NCBI GenBank assembly: GCA_946479535.1
Contig: CAMLGP010000056.1
Location: forward strand, 1-9,758
DNA length: 9,758 nucleotides
Origin: an uncultured Bacteroidota bacterium
Lineage (GTDB): Bacteria; Bacteroidota; Bacteroidia; Chitinophagales; Chitinophagaceae
Reading direction: 5' to 3'
The notes below the pieces were generated by a model. That model was not told the origin of the DNA and searched no databases. It was given only the letters and a program-made list of their open reading frames with translations. This document shows positions 1-5,984 of this stretch, piece by piece. Every line of letters begins with the position of its first letter. Within the stretch, counting starts at the first letter, position 1. Position numbers and translations under genes: made by a program.

Positions 1-1380
1 CTGTCTTCAGGTAATTATACTTTTAAAGTGAAAGCAAGTCCGGATGGTGTGAACTGGACTACAGCAGGCAATGAGATCAATGTTTTAATAATTCCTCCCT
101 TCTGGCAGCGCTGGTGGTTTATTGGGACATTGCTAAGTGTCATCATAGGAACTATTTATTACTTCATTGTTCAGCATAATAACAAGATCAGGGAAAAGCA
201 GGAAGAAATAGAGACCGAGCAGGTGATCAATTATTTTGCCTCCAGCCTGTCTGAACAGCAGACAGAGGATGATATCCTTTGGGATGTGGCAAAGAATTGT
301 ATTGGCAGGCTTCAGTTTGAAGATTGTGTGATTTACCTGGTAGATGATGAACGGGATGAACTGGTGCAAAAGGCCGCACATGGCCCCAAGAGTCCCCGTG
401 AATTTGAGATCAGTGATCCAATTGGCATTCCCATGGGTAAGGGGATTGTGGGAAGCGTGGGCTTTAGCGGCAGGCCCGAGATAGTTTCAGACACCACCAA
501 AGATTCCCGTTATATAATTGATGATGTGCGCCGGTTATCCGAGATCACGGTTCCGATCATATCCGATGGCAGGGTGCTGGGGGTTATCGATTGCGAGCAC
601 TCAAAAAAAGGGTTTTTCACTCAAAAGCACTTGTCAATTCTTACCACAATTGCGTCCTTGTGTGCAAATAAGATAGTGAGAGCCAGGGCGGAAGAAGAAA
701 GAAGGAAAGCTCAGGTGATCCTGATGAATACACAACAAAAAATGACGGAAGTGGAGATGCAGGCTTTGAGGGCCCAGATGAATCCTCATTTTATTTTCAA
801 TTGCCTGAACAGTATTAACCGGTATATCGTAAAAAGTGATCAGACAACAGCATCTCTGTACCTGACCAAATTTGCAAAACTGATCCGGTTAATACTGGAT
901 AATTCAAACAGTAAGAATGTGATCCTGACCAATGAGCTGGAAGCATTGAAGCTATATATTGAAATGGAAGCATTGCGATTTGACAGGAAATTTACCTATG
1001 AGGTAAAGGTGGAAAACAGGCTGGGTTCTGATACGGTAGAACTTCCACCACTGATCATACAGCCCTATGTTGAGAACGCCATCTGGCATGGCCTGCTGCA
1101 TAAAGAGAGCAATGGTCACCTGAGTGTTAGAGTGAACATGAATGGAGATTCAATGCTGGAGTGTATTATTGAAGACAATGGGGTGGGAAGAGATAAGGCA
1201 AAAGAGTTGAGAAGCAAGAGCGCTACTTCCCGGAAATCACTCGGAATGCAGTTGACGGAAAACAGACTGAGCCTTTTGAACAAGCATGCAGAATTGAACG
1301 CCAGTGTAGAAATAATTGATTTGAAGAATGGACTTGGCGAGGCAGCAGGAACAAAAGTTATTTTGAAGATACCGGTTTAG
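1..1380 (+). CDS. LytS-type sensor histidine kinase with GAF domain (5' end cut by window)
   Basis: Membrane sensor kinase that should phosphorylate the LytTR regulator encoded next. The reading frame is open from base 1, so the true start lies upstream; the first possible start, a GTG at 28, falls inside a domain. The first ~20 codons (LSSGNYTFKVKA) look like the end of a Y_Y_Y domain, which in this family normally follows beta-propeller repeats (Reg_prop) in the periplasm; the propeller itself is not in view. One TM helix follows (about 112-175, WWFIGTLLSVIIG), then a charged linker, a GAF domain (about 225-690), a short coiled linker, and the His_kinase domain with QMNPHFIFN (phosphoacceptor His codon 787-789). 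The ATPase region has an N-box YVENAIWHG (Asn codon 1075-1077), EDNGVGRD (about 1171-1194) and a G2-like SLGMQLTENR. No C-terminal receiver is fused. The ligand sensed cannot be told from the sequence. Confidence 0.93.
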   Translation: MSSGNYTFKVKASPDGVNWTTAGNEINVLIIPPFWQRWWFIGTLLSVIIGTIYYFIVQHNNKIREKQEEIETEQVINYFASSLSEQQTEDDILWDVAKNCIGRLQFEDCVIYLVDDERDELVQKAAHGPKSPREFEISDPIGIPMGKGIVGSVGFSGRPEIVSDTTKDSRYIIDDVRRLSEITVPIISDGRVLGVIDCEHSKKGFFTQKHLSILTTIASLCANKIVRARAEEERRKAQVILMNTQQKMTEVEMQALRAQMNPHFIFNCLNSINRYIVKSDQTTASLYLTKFAKLIRLILDNSNSKNVILTNELEALKLYIEMEALRFDRKFTYEVKVENRLGSDTVELPPLIIQPYVENAIWHGLLHKESNGHLSVRVNMNGDSMLECIIEDNGVGRDKAKELRSKSATSRKSLGMQLTENRLSLLNKHAELNASVEIIDLKNGLGEAAGTKVILKIPV

Positions 1381-1390
1381 AAAAAGTATC

Positions 1391-1465
1391 TGGCCACTAG
1401 CTACTGGTCATTAGACCATCCAGTAGCCGTCTTTGAGTCCAGCGGCTAGTAACTAGCGGCTCTAG
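1391..1465. repeat. CTAG-rich intergenic segment with nested inverted repeats
   Basis: The 110-bp gap between kinase and regulator holds a compact repetitive block. An 8-bp perfect inverted repeat, GCTACTGG (1400-1407) and CCAGTAGC (1420-1427), encloses a 12-nt loop. An alternative hairpin pairs TGGTC (1405-1409) with GACCA (1414-1418). TAGCCG (1424-1429) is also complementary to CGGCTA (1443-1448), and CTAGT/ACTAG flank one base at 1446-1456. The tetramer CTAG occurs four times (1397, 1446, 1453, 1462). There is no T-run after any stem, so it does not look like an intrinsic terminator. It could be a dispersed intergenic repeat, an RNA processing or attenuation structure, or a protein-binding site. 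The structure is seen; the function is unknown. Confidence 0.55.
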
Positions 1466-1490
1466 CTTAAATTATAACAACTAATAAACA

Positions 1491-2240
1491 ATGATACGTA
1501 CTGTCTTGATCGATGATGAAAGCAATAGCCTGGAAATGATGGAATGGTTATTAAAGACCTATTGCCCGCAGGTGCAGATTGAAGCAATGTGCAATGCAGC
1601 CAGTAAAGGAATTGAAGCGATTCATAAATACCAGCCTGATCTTGTATTCCTTGATATTGAGATGCCACACATGAACGGATTTGATATGCTGGAACAGTTT
1701 GATAAGCTATTTTTTGATGTGGTGTTCTGTACAGCCTATGACCAGTTTGCGATAAAGGCATTTAAATACAGCGCACTTAATTATTTGTTGAAACCTGTTG
1801 ATCCGGAAGACCTGAAAGAAACAATCCGCCGCATTGAAGAAAAGAAGGCATCTCCTTCCAAAGAACAGATAGACCTCCTGTTCCAGAATATTAAACAGAC
1901 TACTAAGCCAGCTCCTCAACGCATAGCACTCACGTCTGGAGATGGGATGATTTTTGTTCCCACACAGGACATTTTGTACTGCCAGGCAGAAAGCAATTAT
2001 ACTAGCGTGGTGCTTACAGGTGGCAAAAAGATCCTTGTATCAAAAGTGTTAAAGGAGATTGATGAAACATTGAGTGGGCCGGATTTCTTTAGAGTACATA
2101 ACTCATTTCTAATTAATCTGAATCATATCAGGAAGTATGTGAGAGGAGAAGGAGGTTATATTATCATGGATGATGGTGCCAATATCAGCATTTCCCGCAA
2201 TCGACGCCAGGAGTTCATGGAACAGTTTTCAAAGTTCTAA
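1491..2240 (+). CDS. LytTR-family response regulator (AlgR/LytR type)
   Basis: DNA-binding response regulator of 249 aa, a typical length. The receiver domain spans about residues 2-118: acidic pair D8-D9, phosphoacceptor D55 in VFLDIEMP, T81 and K101 in LLKPVD, so all catalytic positions are present. A polar linker (about 119-143) leads to a LytTR DNA-binding domain (about 144-244) with the usual ILYCQAESNYT, FFRVHNSFLINLNHI and ISISRNRRQEF motifs. The ATG at 1491 puts IDDE at its normal place near the N-terminus and is preceded by AT-rich sequence without a clear Shine-Dalgarno, normal for Bacteroidota. It lies 110 bp after the kinase stop codon on the same strand, so it is the cognate partner by position. 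A strong terminator follows 30 bp after the stop. Target genes cannot be named from this window; LytTR proteins usually bind paired direct repeats. Confidence 0.95.
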   Translation: MIRTVLIDDESNSLEMMEWLLKTYCPQVQIEAMCNAASKGIEAIHKYQPDLVFLDIEMPHMNGFDMLEQFDKLFFDVVFCTAYDQFAIKAFKYSALNYLLKPVDPEDLKETIRRIEEKKASPSKEQIDLLFQNIKQTTKPAPQRIALTSGDGMIFVPTQDILYCQAESNYTSVVLTGGKKILVSKVLKEIDETLSGPDFFRVHNSFLINLNHIRKYVRGEGGYIIMDDGANISISRNRRQEFMEQFSKF

Positions 2241-2270
2241 CCATACCCATCATTATATATTACAATAGGT

Positions 2271-2309
2271 GCCCCGGTCCTGATTACTATAAGGACCGGG
2301 GCTTTTTTT
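2271..2309 (+). terminator. Rho-independent terminator after the response regulator
   Basis: A perfect 10-bp GC-rich stem, GCCCCGGTCC (2271-2280) with GGACCGGGGC (2293-2302), has a 12-nt loop and is followed at once by seven T (2303-2309). It ends the kinase-regulator transcript and separates it from the lipoprotein gene. The left flank has no A-run, so it should act on the plus strand only. Confidence 0.93.
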
Positions 2310-2406
2310 ATATATATGATTCGCTAGCTTTTAATGGTTTCTCTGCATTTTACTCAATAAAAGGTCCATCCACTCACCATTGTTATAATAGGGGAAATGG
2401 CAGGTA

Positions 2407-2414
2407 TAGATTTG
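2407..2414 (+). promoter_or_regulatory. Bacteroidota -7 promoter box (TAGATTTG) for the lipoprotein gene
   Basis: TAGATTTG is an exact match to the TAnnTTTG -7 element known for Bacteroidota sigma-A promoters. The nearest upstream TTG (2380-2382) is 24 bp away, somewhat farther than the usual ~20, so the -33 element is uncertain. Transcription would start near 2420, giving a leader of about 37 nt before the ATG at 2457. This also argues against the in-frame ATG at 2397, which would lie upstream of the transcript. Confidence 0.55.
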
Positions 2415-2456
2415 CACCATAATCGAAAGTCATTAATCATTAAACCTTTTAACAAA

Positions 2457-2864
2457 ATGCGATTTTTCAAATTTTTCATTGTTGCCTTGTTCCTGTCAAC
2501 GGCTATTTTTTCCTGCAAAAAGGATGACAATGATAATTTCACATCTCCTTCAAATACGGCCATTGAAGGAAAATGGGTTGGAAAGTATGGTTACCAGAAT
2601 GAGGCTCCTTCAATTTACTATTGCCTGAATGTAAAGCCTGGAGGTATCATTGAAGAGTTGAATTCAAGTGGCGTGTCAAAGTGTATTAGTGGAACCTGGA
2701 GCCTGAATGGCAATACGTTCACTGCCAAATACCAGTGGAAAGCTCCCTTGAATACCACATTCTCCGTTGTAGCAACTTTTGATCCTTCAACAGGAAAACT
2801 GGTTGGAACATGGGGTTATGATAACAACGCCACCAATGGTGGTAAATGGGAAAATAGTAAATAA
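2457..2864 (+). CDS. Small calycin-like (lipocalin-like) lipoprotein
   Basis: Lipoprotein of 135 aa with no assignable molecular function. The ATG at 2457 gives a standard type II signal peptide: MRFFK, a hydrophobic core (residues 6-18) and the acylated Cys at residue 20 in IFSC. The next residues, KKDDNDN, resemble the charged lipoprotein export signals that in Bacteroidota can direct surface display. The in-frame ATG at 2397 would add 20 polar residues before the signal peptide and lies upstream of the likely promoter. The mature part (~115 aa) is rich in beta-strand, with a GKWVGKYGY motif near its start, SGTWSLNGNTF in the middle and GTWGYDN near the end. This spacing of Gly-x-Trp signatures is typical of calycin-like eight-stranded barrels, which bind small hydrophobic ligands or act as inhibitors. 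Cys56 and Cys76 could form a disulfide. It stands alone between two terminators, so it is probably monocistronic. The lipoprotein call is firm; the fold is inference. Confidence 0.85.
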   Translation: MRFFKFFIVALFLSTAIFSCKKDDNDNFTSPSNTAIEGKWVGKYGYQNEAPSIYYCLNVKPGGIIEELNSSGVSKCISGTWSLNGNTFTAKYQWKAPLNTTFSVVATFDPSTGKLVGTWGYDNNATNGGKWENSK

Positions 2865-2894
2865 AAATTATTACAGGACGGGACGGTGAATTCC

Positions 2895-2921
2895 AAAGCG
2901 GCTCTGGGGAGCCGCTTTTTT
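2895..2921 (+). terminator. Rho-independent terminator after the lipoprotein gene
   Basis: AAAGCGGCTC (2895-2904) pairs perfectly with GAGCCGCTTT (2909-2918) around a TGGG loop, and a run of six T covers 2916-2921. It lies between two convergent genes and starts 4 bp beyond the minus-strand stop codon at 2925. It serves the lipoprotein transcript well. Read on the minus strand the T-run is only three bases, so it would end the opposite transcript less efficiently. Confidence 0.9.
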
Positions 2922-2924
2922 ATT

Positions 2925-4826
2925 TTATCTAATGACGAGTTTTTCAACGCCATTATTGATATGCAGTAAATAGACACCCGCTGAAAGGTTGGGTAGTTTT
3001 AATTCCGTTGTATTTGCACTTCCCGTGCGAGCATTCAGAATGAGTTTTCCAGAAATATCCACTAACCGGATAGTAGCAGTAGCATCAAATTTACCTCTCA
3101 AAGTGATCCTGTCTTTTGCGGGGTTAGGGAAAATGCTGAAGCTTTCAATAGTAACACCTACAAATACTCTTCTGACAGCCGTAAACAAAAGAGCGTTATT
3201 TTTTTCATTTATCCGAATACGATAGTTATTATAGCCGGCATCCGGATAATTATCCACTGTCTGGTATTCTGTTTGAGAGTTATTTGCCTGGATGGTTTGA
3301 AGAGAAACCCAGTTTCCATATTTATCCATTCTCTCCACAATAAAATTTGAAGCTTCATCCGGATTAAGGACCTGCCATTGCAGTATCACTTTCTTTCCTT
3401 CGGTATTTGCATTGAAATATCCCAGCTTTACAGGCAAAATTGCTGTACAGGTTGCAGCCAGCGTAGAGGATGATCTATAGGTATAATTTGGAATGATCAA
3501 TCCAGTTAAACCAGGTCCAGCTACAACAGCCGTAGCAGGACAGGTGGCGTCCCAGCGGTTGAATTCAATTCCTAATGGACCTCCATTGCTTGAAACGGCA
3601 ATAGGAGGAGTTGCTCCTGAAAAATAGACGACACCCCCACCACCGCCACCGCCACCACCAAAACAAAGTTTATTATTGAGTCCATCATCTGATATGCCAC
3701 CAGCTCCACCTTCTGCAAGAATGGTAAGTGAGCCTGTATAGGTGGCAACATCCATTATGACAGTTCCACCACCACCACCGCCACCAGCCCCATCTGACTG
3801 TGACCCACCACCACCACCACCAGAACTTGTTATTAGAAATCCATTACCAATGATATTGGCAGCATGAATAAAAATTAAACCACCTCCTGCGCCTCCCTGG
3901 GACTGACTAACATTATTCTTATGACCTGCTCCTCCACCTCCACCAAGGAATATTTTGGTCCCACCCCAGTTTGACAAAGCTTTTCCTCCCTCACTCACCC
4001 AGGCCATTTTACAGGCGGTGTTACCTGAGTTACCTCCGCCAGATCCACCACGTACAAGATTGGCACCACCGGCACCACTATTGTTATGATCATTACCACC
4101 ACCGCCACCATTGGCTGGCGCTGCCTTACCCCCGCTTTCGGTTGCCGGCCGTTCAGCAATACCTTCTCCTTTGAACGCTCCATTTTGCGTAGCGCCTGGA
4201 GCAACGTTCCCATTATAAAAATTATTTCCGTGGGTATTAAGACAGGTTGAACCACTCACCACAGCAGTACCTCCCGCAAATCCACGAGAATCAGCTGTAA
4301 TAATATTATTGAGTGTGAGATCCTGTTCAACAAAAAGAGCAATTACACCACCAGTGCCAGTTGCATTATTCCAGGTATTTCCTGTCAATACTCCATTGAC
4401 ATTGGCGTTTACATAGCTCCCAAATTTTACTAATTGTACTTTATCTGCAATGGTATAGTTGTTCAACACATCATTTACAAAAAATGCCGAGTCATTTCTG
4501 ATTGCACAGACTGTATGGATTTCATAGTTACCCGCATTATTCAATGAAGTTGTATCACCATAACCAGGTGTTGTTCCATTCGTAGTATTGATGGATGCTC
4601 CCTTCATTTGAATGAGTAAAACCTTATCAAGAGGAGCCAATCCTGCAACAGTATTAAGTTTAACCCCATCTCTTACAGCATCAACAGCAAGTACTGAATA
4701 GTAACTGTTAACTGTACCACTGATATTTGTTGTTTGAGAATGAGAAAGAGAAGGCAATAAAAGCAGTAGCCACAAAATGGTCAGGTAGAATATAGGATGA
4801 AGCCTTTGCAGGTATAGGTTTCTCAT
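2925..4826 (-). CDS. Glycine-rich secreted protein with T9SS type A sorting domain
   Basis: Secreted or surface-attached protein of 633 aa, of unknown function. The ATG at 4826 begins directly with a signal peptide (MRNLYLQRLHPIF, then a Leu-rich core, likely cleavage after residue 30 in SLSHS/Q); a longer frame from a TTG at 4847 only adds seven polar residues. Domains in order: an N-terminal beta-rich region (about 31-225), a glycine-rich region (about 240-398) with runs of 5 to 9 Gly separated by polar loops and short hydrophobic strands, a fibronectin-III-like module (about 464-556, starting LPVKLGYFNA and containing WQVLNPDEASNFIVER), and a C-terminal T9SS sorting domain (about 564-633, SIFPNPAKD, then VDISGK, then LSAGVYLL, ending EKLVIR). 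The sorting domain implies export through SprA and cleavage with surface attachment or release. The polyglycine region suggests a structural or adhesive role rather than an enzyme; no catalytic motif is seen. It is convergent with the lipoprotein gene and has no co-directional partner within 160 bp. Confidence 0.93.
   Translation of the reverse strand: MRNLYLQRLHPIFYLTILWLLLLLPSLSHSQTTNISGTVNSYYSVLAVDAVRDGVKLNTVAGLAPLDKVLLIQMKGASINTTNGTTPGYGDTTSLNNAGNYEIHTVCAIRNDSAFFVNDVLNNYTIADKVQLVKFGSYVNANVNGVLTGNTWNNATGTGGVIALFVEQDLTLNNIITADSRGFAGGTAVVSGSTCLNTHGNNFYNGNVAPGATQNGAFKGEGIAERPATESGGKAAPANGGGGGNDHNNSGAGGANLVRGGSGGGNSGNTACKMAWVSEGGKALSNWGGTKIFLGGGGGAGHKNNVSQSQGGAGGGLIFIHAANIIGNGFLITSSGGGGGGSQSDGAGGGGGGGTVIMDVATYTGSLTILAEGGAGGISDDGLNNKLCFGGGGGGGGGVVYFSGATPPIAVSSNGGPLGIEFNRWDATCPATAVVAGPGLTGLIIPNYTYRSSSTLAATCTAILPVKLGYFNANTEGKKVILQWQVLNPDEASNFIVERMDKYGNWVSLQTIQANNSQTEYQTVDNYPDAGYNNYRIRINEKNNALLFTAVRRVFVGVTIESFSIFPNPAKDRITLRGKFDATATIRLVDISGKLILNARTGSANTTELKLPNLSAGVYLLHINNGVEKLVIR
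3633..4109 (-). repeat. Polyglycine-coding repeat region inside the T9SS protein
   Basis: On the minus strand this stretch is dominated by GGT, GGC and GGA codons. Uninterrupted glycine runs include nine codons at 3633-3659, seven at 3765-3785 and six at 3804-3821. About four imperfect units can be read: a Gly run, a polar loop of 6-12 residues (for example NDHNNS, AGHKNNVSQS, SQSDGA), a second Gly run, then a hydrophobic strand (LIFIHAA, TVIMDVA, VVYFSGA). The near-tandem GGT triplets could slip during replication and change tract length. Codon choice among the Gly codons is mixed, so the tract is held at protein level rather than being a pure microsatellite. Confidence 0.8.
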
Positions 4827-4844
4827 AGCAATTGGCTCTGCCCT

Positions 4845-4853
4845 CAAAAAGTA
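4845..4853 (-). promoter_or_regulatory. Possible -7-like box upstream of the T9SS protein gene
   Basis: Read on the minus strand, TACTTTTTG lies about 19 bp before the ATG at 4826. It resembles TAnnTTTG but has one extra T between the TA and TTTG parts. No good -33 TTG is seen upstream. It is the best candidate in this 169-bp gap, but weak. Confidence 0.3.
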
Positions 4854-4877
4854 GACATTTTTCCCTGTATTTGAAAG

Positions 4878-4891
4878 CTTTAGGCCTAAAG
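4878..4891. promoter_or_regulatory. 14-bp perfect palindrome, candidate operator
   Basis: CTTTAGGCCTAAAG is a perfect dyad with no spacer. It sits 51 bp upstream of the ATG of the T9SS protein gene and 24 bp upstream of its candidate -7 box, about where an activator or repressor dimer would bind. It is not followed by a T-run and has no loop, so it is unlikely to be a terminator. The palindrome is seen; the operator role is inference. Confidence 0.4.
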
Positions 4892-4980
4892 AACTAGGGG
4901 TAAATACGCATATTCAGTAAAAACTCATCCTTTACACCGGATTTTCCGTATTAATAAGGAAGGGGAAACTGCGTTTTCCA

Positions 4981-5007
4981 TAAAATGCCAGCCTGTTAGA
5001 AGCCGGC
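4981..5007 (-). terminator. Terminator-like hairpin overlapping the meaB stop codon
   Basis: On the minus strand, GCCGGCT (5007-5001) can pair with GGCTGGC (4993-4987): seven pairs, two of them G-U, with a 7-nt loop that contains the TAA stop of the GTPase gene (4996-4998). ATTTTAT follows directly (4986 downward). It is shorter and weaker than the two plus-strand terminators but is the only candidate downstream of this gene. Confidence 0.5.
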
Positions 5008-5898
5008 AACAAACTGGTATAAATTGAAGGATCTGGAGGCCAGGTATTCTTGCTCGATCTTTTTCTTCAGCTCTTCTTTTTTGATATCACCCATTCTTTT
5101 CTGTTGAATGAGCCAGTAGGCTTTCTCTGTCAGTAACCAGAATTTTTTATCAGTGAGATGAGCCTTAGGTAATTCATGCAGGATGGTATCCAGTAATTCT
5201 TTTACTCCCAGTTTTTGAGAAGCTACAGTTTTCAATACAGGCACTTCATTATAATGTTTGCTAAATGCAGGTGCCAGCATTAGCCGCAGGTTCTTTACAA
5301 ATTGGTCTGCATCCGGGCGATCCGCTTTATTGACAACAAATATGTCTGCGATCTCCATTAATCCTGCCTTCATGGTCTGCACTTCATCGCCTGCTTCCGG
5401 TACAACCACTACTACAGTAAGATCAGCAAGTCCTGCTATTTCAATTTCGCTTTGACCAATGCCTACTGTTTCAATAATGATATGATCAAAAGAAAATGTT
5501 TTTAAGAGATCAGTGATCTCAATTATCCGGGGATGTAGTCCACCCATAGAACCCCTTGTTGCCAGTGAACGAATGAATACACCGGGATGGGTATACCAAT
5601 CACTCATTCTTATTCTGTCGCCCAGTACCGCACCAAGGTTAAAAGGAGAAGATGGGTCTACACAGAGAACGCCTACCTTTTTGCCATTCTCTACCAGTAA
5701 GCCGATCAATGCATCCACCAGTGTGCTTTTTCCTGCACCCGGAGGGCCGGTTATCCCAATGATCTTTGTTGAACTTGCGGGTAGGGACCGAAGCATGGCA
5801 TCATAGCCATTCTGTTCATTTTCGATCAGAGAAATGCCTCTGGCCAATGCTTTCACATTTCCCTGCTGAAGTTCCTGGAGTAATATTGGCCATTCCAT
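4996..5898 (-). CDS. meaB: MeaB/ArgK-family GTPase (methylmalonyl-CoA mutase-associated chaperone)
   Basis: Cytosolic G3E-family GTPase of 300 aa, slightly shorter than characterised MeaB proteins. It should gate cobalamin delivery to, and protect or reactivate, adenosylcobalamin-dependent methylmalonyl-CoA mutase, by analogy with MeaB and human MMAA. Visible motifs: P-loop GPPGAGKST (residues 51-59), CVDPSSPF (79-86), RGSMGGLH (115-122), the Walker B-like ETVGIGQSE (143-151) characteristic of this family, PEAGDEVQ (167-174) and the guanine-specificity NKAD (190-193). A short helical N-terminus and a C-terminal helical tail (from about 255, rich in KKEELKKKIEQ) match the dimerisation arms of the family. 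The ATG at 5898 gives the usual N-terminus. No mutase gene is in view: the neighbours are a convergent-side T9SS gene and a divergent membrane protein gene, so the partner must be encoded elsewhere. The family is sure; the exact partner is inferred. Confidence 0.93.
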   Translation of the reverse strand: MEWPILLQELQQGNVKALARGISLIENEQNGYDAMLRSLPASSTKIIGITGPPGAGKSTLVDALIGLLVENGKKVGVLCVDPSSPFNLGAVLGDRIRMSDWYTHPGVFIRSLATRGSMGGLHPRIIEITDLLKTFSFDHIIIETVGIGQSEIEIAGLADLTVVVVVPEAGDEVQTMKAGLMEIADIFVVNKADRPDADQFVKNLRLMLAPAFSKHYNEVPVLKTVASQKLGVKELLDTILHELPKAHLTDKKFWLLTEKAYWLIQQKRMGDIKKEELKKKIEQEYLASRSFNLYQFVAGF

Positions 5899-5918
5899 GG
5901 ACGAGATAGTTAAATATT

Positions 5919-5960
5919 CTGCAATCTACGTCAGGATATAGCACATCTTGTAAATTGCAG
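5919..5960. promoter_or_regulatory. Symmetric inverted repeat in the divergent meaB / O-antigen-ligase-like intergenic region
   Basis: CTGCAATCTA (5919-5928) and TAAATTGCAG (5951-5960) are inverted copies matching at 9 of 10 positions, separated by 22 bp. Read outward, each arm is TA(G/A)ATTGCAG, which resembles a degenerate TAnnTTTG -7 box and points toward its own gene. The centre lies about 42 bp from the meaB ATG and about 46 bp from the ATG at 5985. The arms may be paired -7 boxes of divergent promoters or half-sites for a shared regulator. No convincing -33 element is seen for either direction. Confidence 0.4.
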
Positions 5961-5984
5961 GATCAAAAATATGCTAACTGCCTA

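Noticed and set aside
28..30. GTG at 28 as the start of the histidine kinase
   Set aside because: The frame is open upstream to base 1 and those codons continue the Y_Y_Y-like sequence, so the gene is cut by the window edge, not started here.
133..381. Minus-strand open frame antisense to the kinase
   Set aside because: It is opposite the TM and GAF region of the kinase, with no domain or promoter of its own.
3633..3821. Tandem CCACCA-type repeats as a CRISPR array or noncoding satellite
   Set aside because: There are no unit-length repeats with unique spacers, and the triplets stay in frame as glycine codons of a protein with a signal peptide and sorting domain.
3971..4255. Open frames on both strands (His/Tyr-rich on plus, alternative frame on minus) within the Gly-rich region
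   Set aside because: They are out-of-frame readings of the GGT/GGC repeats of the T9SS protein; the compositions are by-products of the repeat and there is no start context or domain.
4827..4847. TTG at 4847 as the start of the T9SS protein
   Set aside because: It adds only seven polar residues before a normal signal peptide that begins with the ATG at 4826.
5258..5806. Plus-strand open frames antisense to meaB
   Set aside because: The minus frame carries all GTPase motifs; the plus-strand frames are Ser/Thr/Pro-rich mirror readings.
5955..5984. TTG at 5955 as the start of the ligase-like protein
   Set aside because: It would place polar residues before the first TM segment and lies within the inverted repeat / candidate promoter arm; the ATG at 5985 fits better.
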